From: Synergistaceae bacterium
GTDB lineage: Bacteria > Synergistota > Synergistia > Synergistales > Aminobacteriaceae
Assembly: GCA_017445405.1 (NCBI GenBank)
Contig: JAFSUD010000092.1
Span: 1-33,133 of the forward strand
Direction of reading: 5' to 3'
DNA length: 33,133 bases
Numbering within the stretch: position 1 is the first letter of the stretch; the number at the start of each line of letters is the position of its first letter. The notes under the pieces were generated by a model, which did no database searches, had not been told where the DNA came from, and saw only the letters and a list, made by a program, of their open reading frames with translations. Below, in pieces: positions 1-6,498 of the stretch. The translations under genes were made by a program, and so were the position numbers.

Positions 1-28
1 GCACAGAGCACAGAGCACAGAGCACAGA
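1..28. repeat. Heptamer tandem repeat (GCACAGA)x4, cut by the window edge
   Basis: Four perfect head-to-tail copies of GCACAGA are visible and the tract may continue to the left. It lies in the open frame of the glycosyltransferase that follows. The unit has no stop codon in any of the three frames, so copy-number change would switch frame (7 is not a multiple of 3) without ending translation inside the tract. Confidence 0.9.
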
Positions 29-1191
29 GCCATAACTATTCCCAAAAACTAAGAGTACTATACGTATCGCACGGTCGAGGCTTAGGCGGAGCAAATCTAG
101 CTCTCTATAATCTTATGCTCGACATGAGAGAACGACACGGAGTAATCCCCTCAGTCCTTATTCCGGGAAGGGAAGACTTCTTCGAGATGTGCCATGAAAG
201 CGGCATAGAAACATTCTGCACAAGGTTCTATGATTTGACGTGCAGCACGAACTTTCGCTCAAAGTTTAAGGGCTTCGCAAAGTACCTTCTTAACAGAATA
301 TGTTATCCAAGAGTTTTCAGTATCCTAAAAGATGCAAACTTTGATATTGTTCATACTAATTCTTCTGTAACTGACGTCGGCAGCCTCATATCAGAGCGTC
401 ATTCTTTCCCGCATGTATGGCACTTGCGAGAGTTTGGCATTGATGATTTTCATCTTGACTACTACGTTTCGTATTCTTGGATGAAATCAAGGTACGCAAA
501 AGCTGACGCGATAATCACCATTTCAGATTCCGTATACAACAGTTTCGTAAATGAACGTAAACTCTGTCAGGCTGACAAGACAAGAATGATTTACGACGGC
601 CTCAGAATCCCAGAACCTTATACTAAGACTTACATGAACACCGGCATTCTGAATTTCTGTATATCTGGCATGGTTAGTCCGGCTAAGAATCAAGTTATGG
701 CAATTAAAGCCTGCTCAAAACTCAAAGCCTCAACGGATAAATTTATGCTCCATATAGTGGGAACTGGCAAAGAGAAATACAAGCTGGAGCTTCAGAAGCT
801 AATAGCCTCCTGCGGACTTGATGAGCACGTGAAATTCTGGGGCTGGAGAGATGATGTCAATAATATCCTCAAAACTATGGATGTAGGACTTATGCTCTCT
901 CGTTGTGAGGGTTTCGGACGAGTTACAGTAGAGTACATGCTAAACTACATGCCGGTTATCGGCGTTGACACCGGAGCAACTCCCGAGATAGTGGTAGACG
1001 GAGAGACAGGCTATATCTGCCATCTCAACGACACAGACAAGCTCGCCGAACTCATGCACAGATTCATCACTAATCCGGAATTGATTCAGGCAATGGGCAA
1101 TAAGGGACGTGAACGCGCAGAGCAGAACTATTCACTTGAGCGCAACACCGACGAGATTTACGCACTCTATCAGGAAATTCTGAGCCGCTAA
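1..1191 (+). CDS. GT4-family glycosyltransferase, 5'-truncated by the window edge
   Basis: Probable GT-B retaining glycosyltransferase of the GT4 (GT1-like) family, acting in the cytoplasm on a nucleotide-sugar to extend a surface glycan. Although an ATG exists at 115, the same frame is open to base 1 and encodes the expected N-terminal Rossmann strand (LRVLYVSHGRGLGGANLALY, about codons 18-37). The true start is therefore left of the window. The C-terminal domain has the family EX7E motif (CEGFGRVTVEYML; the two Glu at codons 303 and 311) and the donor-site region GATPEIVVDGETGYI. The codons before the Rossmann strand are the GCACAGA heptamer tract, read as AQSTEHR repeats, which makes the start a candidate phase-variation switch. 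It is followed by a strong hairpin and converges with the barstar gene. Acceptor and sugar cannot be deduced. The family call is secure. Confidence 0.88.
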   Translation, partial: AQSTEHRAQSHNYSQKLRVLYVSHGRGLGGANLALYNLMLDMRERHGVIPSVLIPGREDFFEMCHESGIETFCTRFYDLTCSTNFRSKFKGFAKYLLNRICYPRVFSILKDANFDIVHTNSSVTDVGSLISERHSFPHVWHLREFGIDDFHLDYYVSYSWMKSRYAKADAIITISDSVYNSFVNERKLCQADKTRMIYDGLRIPEPYTKTYMNTGILNFCISGMVSPAKNQVMAIKACSKLKASTDKFMLHIVGTGKEKYKLELQKLIASCGLDEHVKFWGWRDDVNNILKTMDVGLMLSRCEGFGRVTVEYMLNYMPVIGVDTGATPEIVVDGETGYICHLNDTDKLAELMHRFITNPELIQAMGNKGRERAEQNYSLERNTDEIYALYQEILSR

Positions 1192-1198
1192 CAAAAAT

Positions 1199-1235
1199 TC
1201 CCCCTCGCATTCATCAGCAAGGGGGATATTCTTTC
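1199..1235. terminator. Bidirectional rho-independent terminator
   Basis: Stem CCCCCT/AGGGGG with a 14-nt loop. It is followed on the minus strand by a T-run and on the plus strand by a T-rich stretch. It sits between the convergent glycosyltransferase and barstar genes and probably serves both. Confidence 0.75.
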
Positions 1236-1242
1236 TCTGAAC

Positions 1243-1494
1243 TCAGGCCAAGACCTTCAAGCCCGGATTCTCTTCTGCGCTGTCAATGAACACTCCCATC
1301 ACTCTGGCAAAATATCCGCCCGCTTTCTCTGCGTTCACGAACTCAACACTCACATCATCAAGTTCTGTCAGGCAGTCATGAAGTGCATCAAGATTCCCGC
1401 CGTAATACTCAGGGAAATTCAGAGTTTCGCGAAGATATTTATGTGCCTCTTCCTTCTTCTGAAGCCTCAGTGCATCAAGAGTAACCCTCATCAC
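1243..1494 (-). CDS. Barstar-family ribonuclease inhibitor
   Basis: Small (83 aa) cytoplasmic inhibitor that should bind and block the adjacent barnase-like RNase. The segment FPEYYGGNLDALHDCLTEL (from about residue 27) matches the barstar core helix and loop. It keeps the Tyr and the two Asp residues (LDAL and DCL) that contact the barnase active site; the barstar Trp next to the second Asp is His here. Its ATG overlaps the RNase stop by four bases, so the two are translationally coupled with the inhibitor second. It is the last gene before the bidirectional terminator. The identification rests on the motif plus pairing with barnase and is strong. Confidence 0.9.
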   Translation of the reverse strand: MMRVTLDALRLQKKEEAHKYLRETLNFPEYYGGNLDALHDCLTELDDVSVEFVNAEKAGGYFARVMGVFIDSAEENPGLKVLA

Positions 1495-1937
1495 AATTTC
1501 TCCTTTCCGTAAAGAAGCTCAAACGTGTTGTAGTGATCCTCCGTGTAGTAAATCAGTCCGTCGTTTGAGAAGATTATCCGTTTGGCGTTGCGTCTCCCGC
1601 CGTGATAGTCGATGTCGCACTCGTAGTACTGCCTCCCCCTTTTAACTGGCAAAAGCTGCTCGTAATTCCCGAATCTGTCTCCGCCTATGCTTTTTCCCGG
1701 AGCGACTCTGTCAAGATTCCCCTGCGAACTTACCCAGCCTAACCTGCGGGCCTCTGCTTTCGTGATGTAGTTTCCCGGAAGATGCCCGAACCTGTTGATG
1801 TATGCTGCTACCTGCTCTTTCGCGGTGTATGTGCCGTTCTTCTCAACCTGTACTCTCGGTGCTGCACCGGCAGAAAACGCCAGCATAACGCTCAAGATTA
1901 AGACTGTGAGCCAGCAGAAAATTTTTGTGTTACGCAT
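1491..1937 (-). CDS. Secreted barnase-like guanyl-preferring ribonuclease
   Basis: Extracellular or periplasmic RNase of the barnase/N1 family. The start at 1937 is chosen over a longer frame because GGAGGA lies just upstream and the protein then begins with a clean signal peptide (basic MRNTK, hydrophobic residues 6-22, AGAA cleavage region). The mature part follows barnase closely: NRFGHLPGNYITKAEA, LGWVSSQGNL and VAPGKSIGGDRF. The catalytic residues are all present: Glu106 in YECDIDY, Arg116 and Arg120 in RRNAKR, and His135 in EDHYNTF (148-aa numbering). It is coupled to barstar downstream. A terminator hairpin sits immediately before its ribosome-binding site, so it must be expressed by read-through or from a promoter inside trxA. 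The role could be competition, nutrient RNA digestion or defence; the sequence does not decide. Confidence 0.93.
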   Translation of the reverse strand: MRNTKIFCWLTVLILSVMLAFSAGAAPRVQVEKNGTYTAKEQVAAYINRFGHLPGNYITKAEARRLGWVSSQGNLDRVAPGKSIGGDRFGNYEQLLPVKRGRQYYECDIDYHGGRRNAKRIIFSNDGLIYYTEDHYNTFELLYGKEKL

Positions 1938-1950
1938 TATTGTTCCTCCA

Positions 1951-1985
1951 AACAAAAATATACCCTCCCCGTTTTCTGGAGAGGG
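1951..1985 (-). terminator. Terminator after trxA, directly in front of the barnase gene
   Basis: Minus-strand stem CCCTCTCC/GGGGAGGG (one mismatch) with a 7-nt loop, followed by TATATTTTTG. The barnase Shine-Dalgarno (GGAGGA, 1944-1949) starts only a few bases after the T-run, leaving no room for a separate promoter. Confidence 0.75.
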
Positions 1986-1999
1986 CTTCACTTCTTCAC

Positions 2000-2314
2000 T
2001 TAGATGTTAGACGTGAACCACTCGCGCAGTTCTTCAGCACTCTGAAAGCCTACATGCCTATCTACAACTTTTCCGTCCTTGAACAGCACGAGATTCGGAA
2101 TGCTCATCACACGCAGCTTCTTCGTCAGCATTGCGTTCTCCTCAGCGTCAGCCTTGAAGAACTCCACTTTGCCCGCGAACTCCTCAGAGAGTGCCTCAAC
2201 TACAGGAGCTATCATCTTGCACGGCCCGCACCACGTCGCCCAGACATCGAGCAGCGCAACAGGAGCAGCCTCTACCGCAGAAATGTCATTATTCTCAATA
2301 ATTTTTACGGCCAT
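2000..2314 (-). CDS. trxA: Thioredoxin
   Basis: Standard 104-aa cytoplasmic thioredoxin, a dithiol-disulfide reductant. The redox motif WCGPC is at residues 28-32 (Cys29 and Cys32) after the DVWATWCGPC strand. The cis-proline region VMSIPNLVLFKDGK and the terminal EELREWF helix are typical. It lies 12 nt behind the glutathione peroxidase gene on the same strand. This fits established knowledge that many bacterial Cys-type glutathione peroxidases are reduced by thioredoxin rather than glutathione. The pair is best read as a peroxide-detoxification operon, ended by the hairpin at 1951-1985. Confidence 0.96.
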   Translation of the reverse strand: MAVKIIENNDISAVEAAPVALLDVWATWCGPCKMIAPVVEALSEEFAGKVEFFKADAEENAMLTKKLRVMSIPNLVLFKDGKVVDRHVGFQSAEELREWFTSNI

Positions 2315-2326
2315 AGTTCACGCCTC

Positions 2327-2875
2327 CTAGAGCAGAGAGACAGCAAAGGCCTCTACGTCCTTCATGTCTGCAGTAGGTTCAAAGCGTGCTGCGACGTTTC
2401 CCGAGCGGTCAATGATGAACTTAGTGAAATTCCACTTGATGTCGGGCTTCTTGGCGTAATCAGGGTCAGCTTTTCCCAGTAAGTCCTCAAGAATCGGTGT
2501 GAGCTTGTTGCTCGCGTCAAAGCCTGCAAATCCCTTCTGCGACTTCAGGAACGTGTACAGAGGAAGCTCATTTGCGCCGTTCACGTCGGACTTCTTGAAC
2601 TGGTCAAACTTGGTGTCGTAGTTCAGCGTGCAGAACTCGTGAATCTCCTCGTCGCTGCCGGGAGCTTGGCCTCCGAACTGGTTGCAGGGAATGTCGATGA
2701 TCTCGAGTCCCTTGTCGTGATAGGCCTCGTACATTTTCTCGAGCGGCTCATACTGTGGAGTGAACCCGCAGCCTGTCGCCGTGTTGACGATAACGAGGAC
2801 TTTACCCTTGAACGCTGAGAGGGATACTTCTTTGCCGTAAGCATCGCGGATTGAGTAATCATAAACTGTGCTCAT
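2327..2875 (-). CDS. Glutathione peroxidase family (Cys-type, probably thioredoxin-dependent)
   Basis: 182-aa peroxidase that should reduce H2O2 or organic hydroperoxides in the cytoplasm. The peroxidatic Cys36 lies in NTATGCGFTPQY. The catalytic Gln is in CNQFGGQ, and the Trp/Asn pair is in IKWNFTKFIIDR, so the tetrad is intact. The catalytic position is Cys, not selenocysteine. The length matches bacterial BsaA/GPx proteins. It is co-directional with trxA 12 nt downstream, the expected electron donor. Its upstream region carries a -10-like TATAAT inside a 9-bp inverted repeat (2904-2928), which suggests a dedicated regulated promoter after the upstream glycosyltransferase gene. Confidence 0.95.
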   Translation of the reverse strand: MSTVYDYSIRDAYGKEVSLSAFKGKVLVIVNTATGCGFTPQYEPLEKMYEAYHDKGLEIIDIPCNQFGGQAPGSDEEIHEFCTLNYDTKFDQFKKSDVNGANELPLYTFLKSQKGFAGFDASNKLTPILEDLLGKADPDYAKKPDIKWNFTKFIIDRSGNVAARFEPTADMKDVEAFAVSLL

Positions 2876-2903
2876 TGTTTGCCTCCATTGTGTGGGATTG
2901 TTT

Positions 2904-2928
2904 AGATGGTATTAATTATATACCATCT
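2904..2928 (-). promoter_or_regulatory. Inverted repeat around the gpx -10 box, candidate operator
   Basis: Perfect 9-bp arms AGATGGTAT (2904-2912) and ATACCATCT (2920-2928) separated by 7 bp. On the minus strand TATAAT (2920-2915) falls inside the repeat, about 40 nt before the gpx start. I see no convincing -35. A dimeric repressor binding here would occlude the -10; the regulator is not in view. Confidence 0.5.
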
Positions 2929-2933
2929 CGACG

Positions 2934-3984
2934 TTAATTATAGATGCGTTTATGGTTTACGGCCTCTTCCCATTGGCTGGGAAGACGCTTGCCCATCATC
3001 GCATAAACGTATGGCATGAGCTTTATGTATCTGCCCATCATGTCGAAGCCAAGCAGCTTCTTCAGGAAGTACATTGCTCCGCGTTTGCGTTCCTTGTCAT
3101 AGACAGGGTCAGGCATCATAAAACTATGCAGGTCTTCTTGCGTGAGTTCTCGGTCGCTGATAAATTCGTTGGGGGTGATAAGGAAGCTGTCTTCGTTTTC
3201 GAGACCAAGCCTGAATTGCATTTGTCTCTTCTGAAGGTGCACGTACAGATATTCTTTGTCGTGCCCTGTCTCTCCGTTGAGTGAAAGCCCAAATAGTTTT
3301 CCGTCTTTCCACCTGAATGCAGGGACGGTTTCGGCAGGACGCATATATCTGCAGCAGATGAAGTGTTTGTGAGTGGGATCTATATCTGCGAAGTCTTGGC
3401 TATCGTACTGCGTAGCCCCCCCCGTCCGTAAACTTACTGAATAGATTCTCAGCAAGAATAGTCTCCTCGTAGGCTATATGCACTCTTGTCCTGAATATGT
3501 GGCGGTAAGAGATGCCCCAGCCTGGAAGCTCATGAAGCGCAAAGTGATTTACGCTATCAGTATTGCGGAGTATCTGAATATGTCCTAGCCTGCAAATCCT
3601 GCCGTATTTGTCCAGTATGTCATCATTGATGTATTTGCTCATATCCCCAAAGATTACATCAGAGTCGCAGAAGCCCCAGAAATCATAGCCTGATAAATAG
3701 TCCTCAAAGATTAATCCAAACATAGGCCGGTAATCACACAGCTTGTATGGAGTGTCGCACACAAAATCAAAGTCCAAGTGCGGAGAAATCATCTTCTTTA
3801 TATCCTCAAAAGTCATGTGATGCACCTGAACATTCGGCGGGATGTTGTAGCCGGACATGTCTATATCCGTGAAGATCATGAACGTGAACGACGGGTTAGC
3901 TCCAGCGGATTTCAGCCACAGCGGAAAATAGTTAGGGAACTTCCCATAGTACGGGAGTATCAATGCAACAGAATGCTTGTTCAT
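2934..3984 (-). pseudogene. DUF6625-like glycosyltransferase split at a G8 tract (phase-OFF or frameshifted)
   Basis: Two overlapping frames make one protein of about 349 aa. The 5' part (3984 to 3400) reads ALILPYYGKFPNYF, FTDIDMSGYN, TPYKLCDYRPMFG and a DxD-type DFWGFCDSDVIFGD. That pattern matches DUF6625 proteins, which are annotated as LPS/capsule glycosyltransferase-like. It runs into a stop just after GGGYAVR. The 3' part (to 2934) resumes with TQYDSQDFADIDPTHKHFICCRYMRP in the next frame. The break is exactly at eight G on the coding strand (3416-3423); seven G would give one continuous ORF. The start has a good AGGAGG seven bases upstream. It may be a phase-variable gene caught OFF, a decaying gene, or a homopolymer sequencing error. 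Family recognised from motif memory; exact activity unknown. Confidence 0.8.
3416..3423. repeat. Homopolymer G8 (coding strand) inside the DUF6625-like gene
   Basis: Eight C on the plus strand, eight G on the coding strand. Loss of one G restores the full reading frame. Poly-G tracts of this length are a known slipped-strand phase-variation device in glycosyltransferase genes of other bacteria such as Campylobacter. Confidence 0.9.
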
Positions 3985-4012
3985 CCGTGTACCTCCTGTT
4001 AAAGTTTGAGGC

Positions 4013-4018
4013 TATAAT
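4013..4018 (+). promoter_or_regulatory. Candidate -10 box upstream of the M20 peptidase gene
   Basis: TATAAT in the 58-bp gap between the divergent DUF6625-like gene and the peptidase gene, 25-34 nt before the possible starts. No clear -35 is visible at the usual spacing. Confidence 0.4.
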
Positions 4019-4042
4019 AATACACTAATTCCATGAAAGGCA

Positions 4043-5278
4043 GTGAACATTTTGCACACTCAGCTTTTAAGCAGCGTTGACAGTTTGCGTACACAGATGG
4101 TTGATACATTGACTCAGTTATGCCGTATTCCTGCAATATCACCTCACAACGGAGGCACAGGAGAAGAGGCCAAGATTCAGAAGCTCAAGCTGATAATAGA
4201 GAGCATGAATCTCAAGTACTCATCACTCAGGATAGAGCGCGTTGATGACAAAGTCTCTCCCACAGGAAACAGGCCGTCTCTCTTCCTCGAATACCCCGGT
4301 AGGAAATCACAGAGGCTCTGCATCCTCGCACACATTGACGTTGTGCCGGAAGGGGATCTGAGCGCGTGGACAATTGACCCGTTCTCGCCGGTCGTCAAAG
4401 GCACTCGCTTATACGGACGCGGAGTCAGCGACAACGGAACATGCCTCGTGTCCTCACTCTACGCACTGAAGGCAATTGCTGATTCCGGAATCACGCCGGA
4501 GTACACGGTGCTGCTTGCGTTCGTTGCTGATGAGGAGATGGGCAGCCATTACGGACTCGAGCCATTGATGGAGCGGGACATCTTCAGGCCTGATGATCTG
4601 GTTGTTGTTCCTGATTCGGGCAATGATGCGGGAGACTTCATCGAGACTGCAGAGAAAGCCATGCTCAAGCTCGCTTTCACAGTTACGGGTAAGCAGGTTC
4701 ACGCATCGCTCCCTCACAAGGGACTCAATGCCTGCAGAGTCGCTAACATGCTCGCGTATGAGGTCGACGAGGCACTCAACAAGACTTTCACGCAGCAGGA
4801 TGATACGTTTGATCCGCCTTTCTCGACGTTCGAGCCGACAAGACGTGCAGCTAATGTCCCTGCGGTGAACATTGTGCCGGGACGGGAGAGGTTCGAGTTC
4901 GACTGCAGAGTACTTCCCTCTGTGCCGCTTGATGATGTGCTTGACGTGGTCGAGAAGGTGAGAGCCGACGCTGCGCAGAGGACGGGTGCGAAGATTGAGG
5001 TCGAGGCTGACAGGACGGATGCTGCGCCGGTAACGAGTCCTGATGCGGAGGTGTGCAGGCTGCTCGTGAGGAGTGTGCGCGAGGTTCTGAATGTAGAGCC
5101 TAAGACAGGAGGAGTCGGAGGAGGGACGTTTGCGGCATTCTTCAGGAGGAAGGGTATTCCTGCGGCGGTGTGGAGTCAGGAGTGCGGAGGAGTGGCGCAT
5201 CAGCCGGACGAGTTCACGGAGATAGATTACCTTGTGAACAACGCGAAAGTGTTTGCGCTTATGATGGCCGGAAAATGA
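4043..5278 (+). CDS. M20-family metallopeptidase (ArgE/DapE/ACY1-like)
   Basis: Cytoplasmic di-zinc amidohydrolase of about 411 aa. Metal-ligand motifs appear in order: His and Asp in LAHIDVVPEGD, the bridging Asp in YGRGVSDN, the general-base Glu pair in VADEEMGSHYG, Asp in VVVPDSG, and the C-terminal His in GGVAHQPDE. The dimerisation-domain His motif HASLPHKGLNA is also present. This set fits the ArgE/DapE/acylase branch. It does not separate acetylornithine deacetylase, succinyl-diaminopimelate desuccinylase and general aminoacylase or dipeptidase, and no arg or dap neighbours help. The start is uncertain. GTG at 4043 is only about 2 nt after AAAGG, whereas the in-frame TTG at 4052 gives about 11 nt, so the first three residues may not be real. 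Confidence 0.88.
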   Translation: MNILHTQLLSSVDSLRTQMVDTLTQLCRIPAISPHNGGTGEEAKIQKLKLIIESMNLKYSSLRIERVDDKVSPTGNRPSLFLEYPGRKSQRLCILAHIDVVPEGDLSAWTIDPFSPVVKGTRLYGRGVSDNGTCLVSSLYALKAIADSGITPEYTVLLAFVADEEMGSHYGLEPLMERDIFRPDDLVVVPDSGNDAGDFIETAEKAMLKLAFTVTGKQVHASLPHKGLNACRVANMLAYEVDEALNKTFTQQDDTFDPPFSTFEPTRRAANVPAVNIVPGRERFEFDCRVLPSVPLDDVLDVVEKVRADAAQRTGAKIEVEADRTDAAPVTSPDAEVCRLLVRSVREVLNVEPKTGGVGGGTFAAFFRRKGIPAAVWSQECGGVAHQPDEFTEIDYLVNNAKVFALMMAGK

Positions 5279-5284
5279 TATAAT

Positions 5285-5307
5285 CCCCCTGAACTCTTAA
5301 CAGGGGG
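5285..5307. terminator. Hairpin after the M20 gene
   Basis: Perfect 7-bp stem CCCCCTG/CAGGGGG with a 9-nt loop just after the stop codon. There is no T-run on the plus strand, so termination is likely but not certain. It lies about 30 bp before the next gene start. Confidence 0.5.
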
Positions 5308-5361
5308 AAAACTTTATACAGAAAGGATTATTGACAATGAGCAAAGAAATTAGTATACTTG

Positions 5362-5410
5362 AACGCCAAACGCCAAACGCCAAACGCCAAACGCCAAACG
5401 CCAAACGCCA
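5362..5410. repeat. Heptamer tandem repeat (AACGCCA)x7
   Basis: Seven perfect copies lie between the ATG at 5337 and the glycosyltransferase domain. The unit is stop-free in all three frames. Because 7 mod 3 is 1, each gain or loss changes the reading frame downstream. This is the second heptamer tract at the 5' end of a glycosyltransferase gene in this window. Confidence 0.95.
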
Positions 5411-5411
5411 G

Positions 5412-5482
5412 AACGACAGGTCGCAAAGCACGCGCAGCTTCGCCGAACCACAAGAACGCTCAAACGACAGGTCGCAAAGCAC
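5412..5482. repeat. 20-bp direct repeat, 51-bp period
   Basis: AACGACAGGTCGCAAAGCAC occurs at 5412-5431 and again at 5463-5482. The 51-bp period equals 17 codons, so it preserves frame and gives two TTGRKA peptides in the glycosyltransferase frame. It directly follows the heptamer array, so the whole leader (5362-5482) is repeat-derived. Confidence 0.85.
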
Positions 5483-6450
5483 ACGAAGTTTCCACAATTG
5501 CACACCTTAAGGCATGGGCAAAGAATCAGCCGTTAATCTATTACCCCGTTCACTACATAAAGTCAACACTAAGAAACATCAAGCCATTCATCAGGTGGCA
5601 GTTCTACAAACACACAGTCAGGTTTAACCGCAGCGGCCTAAACACTACGGAGCAACGCCCCAGAAAGATAATCGCCTCACTCACGAGCTATCCGGCAAGA
5701 ATTAATATAGTTCCTTACGTGATAGCCTCAATCCTGAATCAGACAATGAAGCCCGACAAGATAATATTATGGCTCGGCAATGACAGATTCCCTGACGAAA
5801 AGCTCCCGCCATTTTTGACAAGCTCAAAGCCTGCGGAGTTGAGATAAAGTTTCGTGAAGACATCGGGCCGCATACAAAATATTTCTACGCGATGCAGGAA
5901 TACCCGGAGGACATAATCATAACGTTTGATGATGATACGATTTACAGAAACTTTATCATTGAGCAGCTTTACAAATCGTACATCAAGCATCCTGACTGTG
6001 TTTCAGCAATGAGAGTAATAACAATGAATATTCTACCCGACGGAAGTTTTGCAAAACCTTTGTGGTACTTACAGCCGGAAAATTCATTAGGACGAGTTTC
6101 ACACAGTTTCTTTGCAACAGGTGTCGGCGGTGTTCTGTATCCTCCTCATAGTATGCACAGAGAAACATTTAACATTGAAGCTATCAAAAAGTTATGTCCA
6201 CATACCGATGATACATGGCTGAAAATTATGGAGGCAATGGAAGGAGTAAAAGTAGCCTCTGCTTCCAATTACAAGCAAACACAAGGTTGGCAGGCTTTCA
6301 ATTCACAGCAATACGCACTGTGCACAATAAACGTAGGCGAAAGACGGGATATTGTGGAGTTAAACGCTGCCCTCAATTACTATTCTGGCTGGAGAGACTC
6401 TCAAGGCCGTACACTCCTCGAAGTCATCCGCGAAAATTAACCCTCCCGAC

Positions 6451-6483
6451 AAAAATTCCCCCCGCACACTTCAAGCAGGGGGA
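6451..6483 (-). terminator. Terminator of pgi
   Basis: Minus-strand stem of five C and TGC against GCGGGGGG with a 9-nt loop, followed by AATTTTTG. It lies between the convergent glycosyltransferase and pgi genes. Confidence 0.75.
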
Positions 6484-6498
6484 CTCATTATCTCTTTA

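Larger units (their letters stand above)
5337..6440 (+). pseudogene. GT2-like glycosyltransferase with heptamer-repeat start and an internal frameshift
   Basis: One gene of about 366 codons read in three frames. An ATG at 5337 follows GAAAGG at good spacing and leads into seven AACGCCA repeats (5362-5410). In the present register that reading stops at 5508-5510. The glycosyltransferase frame starts from a TTG at 5359 without a clear Shine-Dalgarno. It encodes RKIIASLTSYPARINIV, IASILNQTMKPDKIILWLG and FPDEKLPPF, then breaks at T5 (5812-5816). The rest (DKLKACGVEIKF, KYFYAMQEYPEDIIITFDDDTIY with a DDD metal motif, HTDDTWLKIMEAM) continues in a third frame to 6440. Six T would join the halves, and loss of one heptamer (or gain of two) would join the ATG to the first half. 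It is either a contingency locus in the OFF state with a second lesion, a dying gene, or partly sequencing error. The fold is a GT-A type glycosyltransferase; donor and acceptor are unknown. Confidence 0.8.

Noticed and set aside
115..117. ATG 115 as start of the GT4 gene
   Set aside because: The upstream in-frame codons encode the conserved N-terminal strand and glycine loop of the family, so 115 is internal.
4454..5200. Long 248-aa minus-strand ORF opposite the M20 peptidase
   Set aside because: Antisense shadow of a codon-biased gene; Arg/Leu/His-rich composition with no motif.
5297..5503. Minus-strand frame with LRVLCDLSF and LAFGVWR repeats
   Set aside because: It is the mirror of the heptamer and 20-bp direct repeats in the leader of the plus-strand glycosyltransferase; it has no Shine-Dalgarno and no family.
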